In this document: positions 17,127 through 25,709 of the stretch, piece by piece
Position numbering within the stretch: position 1 is the first letter of the stretch
Layout of the letters: every line of letters starts with the position of its first letter
NCBI GenBank assembly: GCA_039180675.1
Contig: JBCDDC010000017.1
Span: forward strand, 43,665 to 107,664
DNA length: 64,000 bases
Direction of reading: 5' to 3'
Source: Thermohalobaculum sp039180675
Lineage (GTDB): Bacteria; Pseudomonadota; Alphaproteobacteria; Rhodobacterales; Rhodobacteraceae
Program-made: the position numbers and the translations under genes
Notes under the pieces: model-generated
What the model was told of the DNA's origin: nothing
The model's database searches: none
Seen by the model: the letters and a program-made list of their open reading frames with translations, nothing else

Positions 17127-18125
17127 TCAGTGCCCGGGCATATCGGCGTCGGCCTCGATCGCGCCGCGGTCATGCGCCTCGGACCAGGCGACGAGCGCTG
17201 GCGAAGGTCCCGCCATGCGCCCTCGCTGCCTGAGCGCGATGCGCCGTGCCGCGCGGGCGGTCCGCCCATCGGCGGTCTCGTCGGGTTCGGGCGGGGCACC
17301 AGCGTCGAGCGCCGACCAGACCCGCGCCTTGGTCTCGACGATCCCGGGCGCGCCCCAATCGCCGAGAAGGTCCTGGAATGCCGCGAAAAGCGCGGGCTCG
17401 AAATCGCGATCCTCGCCGAGCGGCCCCATGACTGGGCTGCCGGGATGGAGGCTCATTCCTGGCATCCACCCGTCGGGCACGGGCGTATTCGCCGAATGGC
17501 TCCGCCCCGCCGCCATCAGCTTCGGCAGCACATGCGTATGCGGCCCGGGCGGAGACGTGCCACCGGTATCGGGGCCACCGATCTTCTGGAAGACCTCGCA
17601 CCGCCCGATCGCCGAGAGCGCGACGCGGTGCGGATGCGCGGACAGGATCGCCCCCATGGCCGGGTTCCCCGGCTCGCTCAGGGCGCGCCCGCACGCCGCG
17701 CGCAGGGTGGCGACAAGCTCAGGGTCCTCGGTGCGCACGCAGAAGTCGAGATTGCGCTGGCCGAGCCCCATGTCAAAGAGGATCGCACCGCGATCGGCGG
17801 GCCGGATCGCCACCTCGTCGGGCCCAAGCTCGGTCAGCACCTTGCGCCCTTCCCGCTCCGCCTCGCCCTCCGGCAGGCAGAGCGCCACGCCCTGCTGCCA
17901 GCGCTGCGGGTTCTTCGAGAGCGCCTCCCAGGCGACCGGCTTCACGCCCTCTGTCCGCTCGATCCGGATCGCCCCGCGCGCCGTTGCGCGTTCCAGCGGG
18001 TGGCCGACCTCGGCCGCTTCGCCTGCGTCCTGATGGAACTCCGCGATGGCGCCGAAGGAACCGACGTTCCAGCCAGCCTGCCAGTCGGTGAGATGGCGCT
18101 CCAGTACCTCGGCCAGATCAGCCAT
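17127..18125 (-). CDS. uncharacterised protein of the cobalamin operon, DUF6925-like
   Basis: A 332-residue soluble protein lacking signal peptide and membrane segments. From memory it matches the DUF6925 family. Visible features are an N-terminal segment HLTDWQAGWNVGSFGAIAEF, and LDFCVRTEDPELVATL and GPHTHVLPKLM in the middle; the last is reminiscent of a metal site. It is the last gene of the B12 operon and overlaps cbiZ by eight bases, so a role in corrinoid handling is likely but undefined. I cannot name a catalytic residue. Confidence 0.72.
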   Translation of the reverse strand: MADLAEVLERHLTDWQAGWNVGSFGAIAEFHQDAGEAAEVGHPLERATARGAIRIERTEGVKPVAWEALSKNPQRWQQGVALCLPEGEAEREGRKVLTELGPDEVAIRPADRGAILFDMGLGQRNLDFCVRTEDPELVATLRAACGRALSEPGNPAMGAILSAHPHRVALSAIGRCEVFQKIGGPDTGGTSPPGPHTHVLPKLMAAGRSHSANTPVPDGWMPGMSLHPGSPVMGPLGEDRDFEPALFAAFQDLLGDWGAPGIVETKARVWSALDAGAPPEPDETADGRTARAARRIALRQRGRMAGPSPALVAWSEAHDRGAIEADADMPGH

Positions 18126-18774
18126 GTCGGCCTCCCTTCTTTTCGTTCATCCAATCCTGCACGCCGCGGCTGACCGCGTCCAGCACGGCGCGGCCGATCG
18201 CCTCTCCGATCGCGGTGTGCTTGCCCGCATGGGCCGCAGGGGTCCCGGTGAGCGGAGCCGCGACGGCGATACAATCGGTCCCCGTCCCGGTCGCGGGCAG
18301 CCCGGCGAGTTCCGGTCCATGGGTCATCACAGCCGCGGTCCGCGCCTCCGCCGCGATGTTGATCGCCTCGAGAAGCGCGCCATCGCTGAGGGCCTGCGTC
18401 GCGGCAATGGCGATGTTGATCGTGCCAACGAAGGCCGGGCGGGCCTGCCGCGATCCGACCCGCTCGGCATTCGAGAGGCCGACCGTCGCGACCGCCTCGG
18501 CCACGGCATCCTCGACCTCCACCCGTGCACGGGTAAAGCGCGCAACGCTGCGCGAGGTCAGAAACCCGATCGCCTCCGCATGGCCAGCCCCGTCTAGTTC
18601 CCGGCCAAACCAGGCACCGGCATCCAGATCGACGGGCAGATCGGCATTGCGCACCTCGCGCCAGACGATCCGCCGCGCCGTTGTGAGGCCCGGCCGGTTG
18701 AGCGCCCAGCTCGCCACCCGGTGCGGCGCGCCGAGATCGGCGACCAGCCATGGGGGATCGAGCGTGGTCTTCAT
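18118..18774 (-). CDS. cbiZ: adenosylcobinamide amidohydrolase CbiZ
   Basis: A 218-residue CbiZ-family enzyme. The signature GTGTDCIAVAAP near residue 165, followed by AGKHTAIGEAIGRAV, and the earlier NINIAIAATQALSDGAL-type segment are typical. CbiZ cleaves the aminopropanol linker of (adenosyl)cobinamide or of cobamides such as pseudocobalamin, giving cobyric acid so that the lower ligand can be replaced. Its place in a riboswitch-controlled B12 importer operon indicates salvage and remodelling of imported corrinoids. It starts on the btuD stop (ATGA). Confidence 0.92.
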   Translation of the reverse strand: MKTTLDPPWLVADLGAPHRVASWALNRPGLTTARRIVWREVRNADLPVDLDAGAWFGRELDGAGHAEAIGFLTSRSVARFTRARVEVEDAVAEAVATVGLSNAERVGSRQARPAFVGTINIAIAATQALSDGALLEAINIAAEARTAAVMTHGPELAGLPATGTGTDCIAVAAPLTGTPAAHAGKHTAIGEAIGRAVLDAVSRGVQDWMNEKKGGRHG

Positions 18775-19544
18775 CGCTCAGCACCCTCTGCTAGGCGCGC
18801 CAACGGCTGCACCACCAACCCGCCACTGGCCTCGGCAATATGCGCGGCGATCCCGTAGACCGAGGCGAGGCGCTGCGGTGTCAGCACCGCCTCCGGCGCG
18901 CCATCCGCAATGATCCGCCCCTGGTCGAGCAGCACCAGCCGGGTGCACCAGCGCGCCGCAAGCCCGAGGTCGTGGAGTGCGGTGACAACCGCGCCGCCCT
19001 CGCCTGCATGGGCGGCGAAGACCTCCATGGCGGCGATCTGATGCGCAGGGTCGAGCCCCGCCACGGGCTCGTCGGCCAGGATGATCGGCGCGTCCTGCGC
19101 CAGCGCCCGGGCGAGCAGCACGCGCGCCTGCTCTCCGCCCGAAAGCCGCGTCGCATCGCGGGTGGAGAAGTCGGTGACATCGGCCTCTGCCATCGCGCGG
19201 TCGATGGCAGCCTGATCTTCGGGGCCGAGCGGCGCGCCCGGGCGGCGATGCGGCGTGCGGCCGAGCGCCACGATCTCTTCCACCGTCATACCCCAGGCGA
19301 TCTCGCGCGCCTGCGGCAGCCAGGCGGCTGCCAGCGCCCGCTCGCGCCGGGGCATCGCCGCGAGGCTCGAACTTCCCTCAGCAGGCACGAGACCAAGGGC
19401 TGCCCGCATCAGCGTCGACTTGCCCGCCCCGTTCGGCCCGATCAGCCCGGCGCATTCACCGGGCGCAACCGTGAGACTGATGCCGTCGAGCACCGGCCGG
19501 CCGCCAAGCTCCACCGACAGGTCCTCGAGCGTAAGAGCGGTCAT
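18771..19544 (-). CDS. btuD: cobalamin ABC transporter ATP-binding protein BtuD
   Basis: A 257-residue FecCD-type ATPase: Walker A GPNGAGKST near residue 36, Q-loop AWLPQAREIAWGMTVEEIVALGR, signature LSGGEQARVLLARALAQ near residue 132, Walker B IILADEP and switch His in TALHDLGLAARWC. It powers vitamin B12 import through BtuC. Sequence alone does not separate B12 from haem or siderophore ATPases; the assignment rests on the cobalamin riboswitch, btuB and cbiZ around it. It starts within the btuC stop (ATGA). Confidence 0.88.
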   Translation of the reverse strand: MTALTLEDLSVELGGRPVLDGISLTVAPGECAGLIGPNGAGKSTLMRAALGLVPAEGSSSLAAMPRRERALAAAWLPQAREIAWGMTVEEIVALGRTPHRRPGAPLGPEDQAAIDRAMAEADVTDFSTRDATRLSGGEQARVLLARALAQDAPIILADEPVAGLDPAHQIAAMEVFAAHAGEGGAVVTALHDLGLAARWCTRLVLLDQGRIIADGAPEAVLTPQRLASVYGIAAHIAEASGGLVVQPLARLAEGAER

Positions 19545-20536
19545 GACAGACCCCGCCGGCGGCTCAAGATAAGCCAGAGGAAGAAAGGCGCGCCGACCAC
19601 CGCGGTCAGCACCCCCAGCTTCAATTCCTGCCCCGGCGTGATGAGACGCACGGCGATATCTGCAGTCAGCAGCATGGCAGCCCCGCCAAGCGCGGAAGCG
19701 AGCAAAAGGCGCGAGGGGCGGCCGCCCACGAGCGGGCGCAAGAGATGCGGCACAACCAGCCCGACGAAACCGATCGCCCCCGCGACCGCCGTCGCCGCCC
19801 CGACCGACGCCGCGGTGCCGAGAACAACCGCGAGCCGCAGCCAGCCGAGCCGTACGCCCAGCGAGGCCGCTGCCTCCTCACCGAGGGTCAGCGCGTCAAG
19901 CCCGCGGCCGAGACCCGCCAGCAGAAGCCAGCCGAGCGCCATGAACGGGACCGCGAGCCAGACATGGAGCATCGACCGGTCGGTCAGCGCGCCAAGGAGC
20001 CAGAACACGATCTCAAGCGCGGCGAACGGGTTCGGCGAGAGGTTCAGCGCAAGCGAAGTCAGCGCCCCGGCAAGCGCGCTCAGCGCCACACCCGCGAGGA
20101 TCAGGGTCAGCGTATCGGCCCCGCGCCCGGCGAGACCCAAGAGGAGCAGCACCGCGACGACCGCTCCGCCAAGGGCCGCCAGCGGCAGGGCCAGCGGAAA
20201 GGCCGCCGCAAGCCCCGTATAGATCGCCAGCACCGCGCCGAGCGCCGCCGAGGCCGAGACACCGATCAGCCCAGGCTCGGCCAGCGGGTTGCGCAGATAG
20301 CCCTGCAATGCCGCGCCGGAGAGCCCGAGGCTCGCCCCGATCGTCAGGCCGAGGATCGCGCGGGGCAGCCGGATCTCCTGCATCACCAGCACCCGCGCCT
20401 CCGCCGAGCCGCCAAAACCGAGGAGCGCGGCGACGCTCTCGCCAAACCCGATGGCCGCGGGGCCGATCAGAAGCGAGGCGCAGAAGAGCAAAGCCACGAG
20501 CAACACCAGCCCTGCGATGAGCCGGGCATAGCTCAT
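19541..20536 (-). CDS. btuC: cobalamin ABC transporter permease BtuC (FecCD family)
   Basis: A 331-residue inner-membrane permease with about ten hydrophobic segments. FecCD landmarks are RLPRAILGLTIGASLGLSGAALQGYLRNPLAEPGLIG near residues 55-92, ILAGVALSALAGALTS and GAIGFVGLVVPHLLRPLVGG near residue 260. It forms the B12 translocation pathway with BtuD and receives substrate from BtuF. ATG 20536 lies one base after the btuF stop; an open frame reaching 20713 runs into btuF and is not the start. Confidence 0.9.
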   Translation of the reverse strand: MSYARLIAGLVLLVALLFCASLLIGPAAIGFGESVAALLGFGGSAEARVLVMQEIRLPRAILGLTIGASLGLSGAALQGYLRNPLAEPGLIGVSASAALGAVLAIYTGLAAAFPLALPLAALGGAVVAVLLLLGLAGRGADTLTLILAGVALSALAGALTSLALNLSPNPFAALEIVFWLLGALTDRSMLHVWLAVPFMALGWLLLAGLGRGLDALTLGEEAAASLGVRLGWLRLAVVLGTAASVGAATAVAGAIGFVGLVVPHLLRPLVGGRPSRLLLASALGGAAMLLTADIAVRLITPGQELKLGVLTAVVGAPFFLWLILSRRRGLS

Positions 20537-20537
20537 C

Positions 20538-21395
20538 TCAGCGCCGGTCCAGCACAGCGTCGCGCGCCGCCGCAAGACGCCGGATCGCGGCCAGCACATG
20601 CGGCGTGCCGCAGACCCAATCCCGGTCCGCGACCGGCGCGGTCCCGGCCTTGGACCGGAGCGCGTCGAGCGCAGGGTGGGACAGAACCTCTTGCGCCAGC
20701 GCCGGGGTCTCAAACCGCCGCCCGGTGATGATCAGATCGGGCTCCTCGGTCACCAGCGTCTCGAGCGGGAGCCTGCCACCGCCCTCGATCCCAAGCGCCG
20801 CGCCCAGATTGTCGAGCCCTGCGGCCCCGATCACCGCATCCGCCAGCGTACCCCCTCCGCTCGTGTAGCTGTTGGCGTAATAGGTGGCAGCTTCCGGCCG
20901 CGGCCCCTCGGTGACCTGTATCTCGGCCAGATCAGCGTCGAACTCCGCGAGAATACGCGCCGCCTCCTCTTCCCGCCTGAGCACGACACCCATCTGCGTC
21001 AGACGCCCCCGGATGTCCTCAAGCCCGTTCGCCGGCGCGAACTCCACCACCGGTACCCCAAGCCGCTTCAGGAGCCCGACGGTCGCCCGCGTCGTATAGG
21101 TTCCAGCGATCACGAGATCGGGTTCGAGGAGGAAGATCTCCTCCGCAAGGCCGCGGTTTTCGGGATAGTCCCGCGCTTCCTCAGCCATCGCCGAGGCCCC
21201 CGGATCCCGCGCCAGATAGCTGACCGAGACAAGCTGGCCGGGCGCCGCCAGAAGCATGGCGAGCTGATCGGTGCAGAGGTTCATGGAGACCACGCGGCGC
21301 GGCGGACCCTCGTCTGCCACCACCCCGCCGCCCGCCATGGCGCCGAGCAAAAGCCCGCTAATGGCCGCCCGCGCGAAAACCCTGACCCTGTTCAT
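20538..21395 (-). CDS. btuF: cobalamin-binding periplasmic protein, BtuF-like
   Basis: A 285-residue periplasmic binding protein with signal peptide MNRVRVFARAAISGLLLGAMAGG. The class III fold is shown by RRVVSMNLCTDQLAMLL near residue 33, LEPDLVIAGTYT near residue 90, GVPVVEFAPANGLEDIRG near 113 and EEPDLIITGRR near 217. Such proteins deliver B12 or siderophores to FecCD permeases; the operon identifies cobalamin. The start codon lies 38 bases inside the preceding gene, so the two are probably translationally coupled. Confidence 0.87.
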   Translation of the reverse strand: MNRVRVFARAAISGLLLGAMAGGGVVADEGPPRRVVSMNLCTDQLAMLLAAPGQLVSVSYLARDPGASAMAEEARDYPENRGLAEEIFLLEPDLVIAGTYTTRATVGLLKRLGVPVVEFAPANGLEDIRGRLTQMGVVLRREEEAARILAEFDADLAEIQVTEGPRPEAATYYANSYTSGGGTLADAVIGAAGLDNLGAALGIEGGGRLPLETLVTEEPDLIITGRRFETPALAQEVLSHPALDALRSKAGTAPVADRDWVCGTPHVLAAIRRLAAARDAVLDRR

Positions 21396-21966
21396 CCAAT
21401 GCCTCCCGCTCGCGCCCGAGCCAGCGTTTCGAGATCGCCCGCCAGGCGGCCAGGCGCGTGAAATCCGGTGTCTCCGACAGCGTATCGTCATCCTCGATGA
21501 AAGGGTTGGGGAAGAAGATCGAGATCATCGGCTCCCCCGCCCCGTTCCACATCTCGAACCCCCAGGTGACGGGGCAGGCGTCCTGCCCGAAGCCACGGAA
21601 CATTTCGGCGCGCGAGGGCTTGCGCCGGGCCATCAGCTCCGGCGGGGTCGGGTGCGCCTCCGACCCCCGGTTCTCGCCGATGCAGAGGTGGAAGTGCCCG
21701 CCATTGCCGAACATGACCGTCAGATAGCCATCCATCAGGCCGATGCGTTCGGGCGGGGTCGGGCATTTCCACTCATAGGCCGCGCCCTCGATCAGCGGGC
21801 CGAAGCGGATGCCCTGCCAATGGCTCTCGAAGACATCGCGGAGGAACGCGTCGAGAAAGCCCTCCTCCGCGGGCAGCGCCCAGACCTCGCGCGACCGGGC
21901 GCCATCGGGCCGCGTGCGGGTCTCGCTCGGTTCGGGCGCGATGCCCCAGGATGCGGCGTCGGTCAT
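21358..21966 (-). CDS. uncharacterised protein of the cobalamin operon (DUF7676-like)
   Basis: A 202-residue soluble protein with no signal peptide. Conserved-looking segments are FLDAFLRDVFESHWQGIRFG near residue 43, GYLTVMFGNGGHFHLCIGEN near residue 79 and CPVTWGFEMWNGAG near residue 130. The HFHLC stretch could bind a metal or the corrinoid cobalt, which is speculation. From memory I associate it with DUF7676. It lies 13 bases after btuB and overlaps btuF by 38 bases, so it belongs to the B12 uptake operon although no function is known. Confidence 0.72.
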   Translation of the reverse strand: MTDAASWGIAPEPSETRTRPDGARSREVWALPAEEGFLDAFLRDVFESHWQGIRFGPLIEGAAYEWKCPTPPERIGLMDGYLTVMFGNGGHFHLCIGENRGSEAHPTPPELMARRKPSRAEMFRGFGQDACPVTWGFEMWNGAGEPMISIFFPNPFIEDDDTLSETPDFTRLAAWRAISKRWLGREREALDEQGQGFRAGGH

Positions 21967-21979
21967 GGATACCCCCTGC

Positions 21980-23917
21980 TCAGAACTGCACCCGCAGGCC
22001 CGCAAAGCCCGCGACGCCCTGCGTCTCGAAGTTGAGCACCTCCTGATAATCCGCATTCGTCGCGTTTTCGACACGGGCGAAGAGCTCGACATTGTCCGTC
22101 GCCTGATAGCTGCCCTGAATGCTCAGCAGGATGAAATCGTCAAGCGTGGTCAGCGGCGCCGGAAACGTCCCCGCGGTGAAATCGGAGTCGCGCTGGTCGC
22201 CGGTATAGGTGACGCCAAAGTTCAGCCGCGCGCGATCGTCGAGGAAGCGGTAGAGCGCGTCGAAGCTCGCCATATGCCGGGGGCGGCGGACCTCCTGCAG
22301 ATCGGTGGAGCCCTCTTCGGCCAGCGTGTAGGTGTAGCTGGCGATCAGGGTCAGCGGGTCGATGGGCGTTGCCGTCATCTGAAGCTCGACCCCCTGACGC
22401 GGGCTCTCTCCGGGCGCATTGACCGATGTGGGCAGGAGCGCGGCCTGATCGAAGCTGCCGACAATCTCCTCGTTCACGTTGCCGCGGAAGTAGGTTGCGT
22501 CGAGGATCAGTCGGTCGTCAAACAGCGACTGCTCGACCCCGATATCCCACTGGAACGTCTCCTCCGGCTCCAGATCCGGGTTGCCGATGAAGGAGCCGGG
22601 GACGAAGCCGAACTGTTCCGTGAACGTCGGGTTCACCACCCCCCGCCCGACCGAGCCGTGCAGCCGCGTGCCCGTGGGCGAATGGGTGTAGGAGGCACCA
22701 ATCGAATAGGTCAGCGCGTTTTCGAACTCATCGTTGATGTCATAGCGGATACCGGCCTGGAGCGCGAAATCCTCGTAGAACGTGCCCTGGTAGTCCCCGA
22801 TCAGGCCGATCAGCGTGCGGGTCTGATCGCCGGTGGAGGCCTCGTTGATCTCCTCCTCGACCTCCAGCGCCGCAGTGAAAAGGTTCTCCGCCGGGCCGAG
22901 CCCGAAGGCATAGCTCGACTGCGCGCTTCCGGTGAACCGCTGGCCTTCGCTCGAGAAGACGGTGATGCCGTCGACCTCGGTGTCCGAGACCGAATCGGCG
23001 AATTCGAAGCGCAGCTCATGGACAAGCGCGTCGTCCAGCATCTCATAGCGGCCGAAGACGGAGAGCGACAGATCGCGCGCGTCGTTCACGCTGTCGCTGT
23101 CGACGACCAGGCCGGTGGTCGCATCAGGCACCAGGGGGAAAAGCTGGTCGTCAAAATCCGATTCCCGGTCGACGAGCCGGAAGGTGCCACCGACCGCGAG
23201 ATCCTCGGTGATGTCGAGATTGCCCTTGGCGTTGAAGGTGATGTTGCGGTCGCCGTCCTCTTCCCCCTCCCGGTCGTCCGTGCCGGTGGCGACGTTGAAC
23301 CCGTCCGTGCGGCGGAAGCTGAGCGAGAGCGCGCCATCCCAGGTCTCGCCGCCGCCGCTGACATGGCCCGAGGCCAGCGCAGTGGCGTCAGAGCCGCCCT
23401 CGAACGTGCCGCCGAAACTCAGGTCGTTGCGCGCGCCCCGCCGCGTGATGATCTGGATCACCCCGGCCGAGGCATTCGAGCCGAAAAGCGCCGATTGCGG
23501 GCCGCGGATCACTTCGATCCGTTCGATATCCGCGACGATCAGGCTGCCGAAATCCAGCTCTCCAGTTGCCGCCGGCGAAACCTCGACCCCGTCAATCAGG
23601 ACCAGCACCTGGTTGGCCTCGGCGCCGCGCACGCGGACCTGGGTGAAACCGCCGAAGCTGCCGGTCCGGCTGACCGCGAGGCCCGGCACCTGACGCAGCG
23701 CATCGGCGACGTAACGCGTGCCGCGCTCTTCAAGCTGCTCGCCGGTGATGACCGTGAAGGCGCGGCCGGTTTCCGATGTCGAGATGGGCCGCAACCCGCC
23801 CGTCACCAGAATCTCGTCCATGACCACCGGCTCCTGCGCCGTTGCCAGACCCGCGACCCAAACGGTGGCGAAGGCCAGGCCACCCGACCAAATACGTGCT
23901 TGCATCATCTTACTCAT
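21980..23917 (-). CDS. btuB: vitamin B12 TonB-dependent receptor BtuB
   Basis: A 645-residue outer-membrane receptor. A signal peptide (hydrophobic to about residue 28) is followed by the TonB box region MDEILVTGG, a plug with VADALRQVPGLAVSR, VRVRGAEANQVLVLIDGVEV and IEVIRGPQSALFGSNASAGVIQI, and a barrel ending GFAGLRVQF. The BtuB assignment comes from the cobalamin riboswitch directly upstream. The chosen ATG (23917) follows GAGGGGG; two more ATGs lie at 23908 and 23905. It is the first gene of the operon. Confidence 0.93.
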   Translation of the reverse strand: MSKMMQARIWSGGLAFATVWVAGLATAQEPVVMDEILVTGGLRPISTSETGRAFTVITGEQLEERGTRYVADALRQVPGLAVSRTGSFGGFTQVRVRGAEANQVLVLIDGVEVSPAATGELDFGSLIVADIERIEVIRGPQSALFGSNASAGVIQIITRRGARNDLSFGGTFEGGSDATALASGHVSGGGETWDGALSLSFRRTDGFNVATGTDDREGEEDGDRNITFNAKGNLDITEDLAVGGTFRLVDRESDFDDQLFPLVPDATTGLVVDSDSVNDARDLSLSVFGRYEMLDDALVHELRFEFADSVSDTEVDGITVFSSEGQRFTGSAQSSYAFGLGPAENLFTAALEVEEEINEASTGDQTRTLIGLIGDYQGTFYEDFALQAGIRYDINDEFENALTYSIGASYTHSPTGTRLHGSVGRGVVNPTFTEQFGFVPGSFIGNPDLEPEETFQWDIGVEQSLFDDRLILDATYFRGNVNEEIVGSFDQAALLPTSVNAPGESPRQGVELQMTATPIDPLTLIASYTYTLAEEGSTDLQEVRRPRHMASFDALYRFLDDRARLNFGVTYTGDQRDSDFTAGTFPAPLTTLDDFILLSIQGSYQATDNVELFARVENATNADYQEVLNFETQGVAGFAGLRVQF

Positions 23918-24071
23918 ATCCCCCTCGGGGCCCGAACGCGCCGGGCCGGTTTGCTGAACGCGCTGACCGAGAGGGAAAGGGATAAGGGCCCAGTCCACCG
24001 GCAGCGGTGACGGCTCACCGCTGCGGACGGGCCGCTCCGCCAGCGCGCCCCGCGCCGCGGAAGGGTGATGG

Positions 24072-24232
24072 CCCTGGCAGGTCTCCTGGCTCGCGGGTCG
24101 TGGCCCTTGCTCCGCCTTCCCGGCCCGGATCGGGCCAGTGGCTCACATGGAGCAGGGCTCGCCGCTTACAGTTGCGGGGGCAGCCACGGTTTTGGCCCCG
24201 TATTGGGTCGTCCGCACCGTGTTCCCTTTTAT
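24072..24232 (-). promoter_or_regulatory. cobalamin riboswitch upstream of btuB
   Basis: Read on the minus strand, the element starts with GGGAACACGGTGCGG. It continues with the conserved core CCGCAACTGTAAGCGG near 24165 and GAGCCACTGG. It ends with the B12 box AGCCAGGAGACCTGCC at 24076-24091. All the invariant blocks of the adenosylcobalamin aptamer are present in order. With cobalamin bound, expression of btuB and the genes after it should be reduced. The btuB start is about 155 bases downstream. A GC-rich stretch around 24020-24060 could be the expression platform. Confidence 0.97.
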
Positions 24233-24776
24233 CCCGTCCGCCCTTTGGCGGGTGGGGACCAAAGCCACCGCCAAGTGAAATACTTTTCCGCCAGGCAGAT
24301 CAAGCGTTTTTGCGGGGAGCCGATACGCAGGGCGCGCGTGTGCGAGAGAGCTGCGCTGGCTGCAGGTTCCAAGCACATTCACCGCCACCATGGACATCCG
24401 CTTTCGCTGCGTTGAGCGGCAAGGCTGGTCGACGGCGGTTGAAAGCTTGCGACGGAGCTTTGGTTGCTGATTAGCAGACATTTAATCAAATTCTCTGATA
24501 ACCCATTGCGTTCGCGAACAGATCATCGGCCCTCGCTCCGTCTTACAATCGGAGCCATCGGGGCCAACCCGCCGGTCTTTTGGCAGAGACCGGCAGAGCG
24601 GCCGGCCGGTCGCCTCTTTTATTGCTCAGGATCTCTCAGGCGATCCTTCAGCTTCCCGGCAAACCACACGCCGAACCTCCCCGAAAGAGCAGCATTCCAA
24701 ACCGGGCTTCATCCAGGATGACCGCACCGCGCGACAGGTCGTTGATGACTGCCGCACGTTGCCCGTTTCGCACCCC
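24233..24776. other. gene-free stretch upstream of the cobalamin riboswitch
   Basis: About 540 bases with no supported gene. The short frames here lack family similarity or ribosome binding sites. The part nearest the riboswitch must carry the btu promoter, but I see no convincing hexamers. The segment 24340-24480 is AT-richer, and its minus strand reads like the degenerate intergenic relics common in alphaproteobacterial genomes. A small inverted repeat lies at 24571-24594. No tRNA or other RNA gene is recognisable. Confidence 0.55.
24571..24594. repeat. inverted repeat, possible hairpin
   Basis: GCCGGTC (24571-24577) and GACCGGC (24588-24594) form a perfect seven-base stem around a ten-base loop. 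No T-run follows on either strand, so it is not a standard intrinsic terminator; it could be an operator or a relic of a repeat. Confidence 0.5.
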
Positions 24777-25709
24777 TCAAAGCTGCTCCAGCACCCTGTC
24801 GCGGGGGGCGCCGCAGCCCGATTCCACCAGGCTCGCGATCCGGCGTCGCTCATCTTCGCTCAGGATCTTCTCCAGATCGTCCCAGAGCGCGGTGTAGCTC
24901 GCCGCCGCCACGCGCTCCCGCCCTGTCTCGGGCTGACCCAGCGCCGCGCGCACCACACCGGCGGCACGCTCGCAGGCGTCCATCGCCGCGCGGCGGGTGC
25001 TCCGGTCCGCCCCGCTGAGCCAGAGCTTGCCGCGCAGTTCCTCCTCGCAGCCCTCCTCATGCGCGAGACCCAGGCCGTATCCCACCTCGATCGGGTCGCC
25101 CTGCCACGCGCCGCTGCCCATGCCGAGGCGGCGGTAGGCGAGGCTCCTGTCACGGTCCGAGAACCAGCCATCCGGGCTCTGCCCGTCGAGCCAGAGATGC
25201 ACCATCGCCAGCCGGTCGCGGCCGTCGGGCGCCAGGTTGCGCCCGATCCACCAGCGCCCCAGCCGGGCGATCAGCGGGCGCTCCTCGCCCACCGCGTTCA
25301 GGATGTCGGAGACGTTGTGGACATGCCAGCGGTCCTCGGGGCCCGCGAAACCTTCGGGCAGCGGGTCGAACGGGCCGAGGCGGACGAGAAAGGCGACACC
25401 GATCAGCTCCCGCCGCCCGCCGATGTCGCTGTAGACCAGGGTCGAGGGGCGGCTGAAATTGATCGGCTCGCCCGCGACGGGCAGGTCCATGCCCCTGAGC
25501 GACCAGTGCTCGCCCATCAGCGGCGCACCGGGGCCCCGGGTCCGCCAGCCCTCCTCCTCTGCCACCGTCACATCGCGGTACCGCGCGACCGCCTCATGCA
25601 CCTCGGCAATCTGGCGTTCCTGTAGCGCGCGCCAGTCCTCGCCAGCCCCGGCACCAGGGGCGGCGACGGCCAGCATCAGCGCCCCAGCGGCTAGAACCCG
25701 CATCCTCAT
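24777..25709 (-). CDS. secreted protein of unknown function
   Basis: A 310-residue exported protein. The signal peptide is MRMRVLAAGALMLAVAAPGAGAG. The mature part starts with an amphipathic helix (WRALQERQIAEVHEAVARYRDVTVAEEEGW), continues with MGEHWSLRG and RWHVHNVSD, and has several Trp and His residues in its centre. It ends with a helical segment rich in acidic and basic residues. I recognise no characterised family. The ATG overlaps the stop of the upstream secreted protein (ATGA), so the two form an operon divergent from a two-component system. Confidence 0.75.
   Translation of the reverse strand: MRMRVLAAGALMLAVAAPGAGAGEDWRALQERQIAEVHEAVARYRDVTVAEEEGWRTRGPGAPLMGEHWSLRGMDLPVAGEPINFSRPSTLVYSDIGGRRELIGVAFLVRLGPFDPLPEGFAGPEDRWHVHNVSDILNAVGEERPLIARLGRWWIGRNLAPDGRDRLAMVHLWLDGQSPDGWFSDRDRSLAYRRLGMGSGAWQGDPIEVGYGLGLAHEEGCEEELRGKLWLSGADRSTRRAAMDACERAAGVVRAALGQPETGRERVAAASYTALWDDLEKILSEDERRRIASLVESGCGAPRDRVLEQL

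Noticed and set aside
24143..24481. Minus-strand frame of 112 codons upstream of btuB
   Set aside because: It overlaps the conserved core of the cobalamin riboswitch, and the protein shows no similarity.
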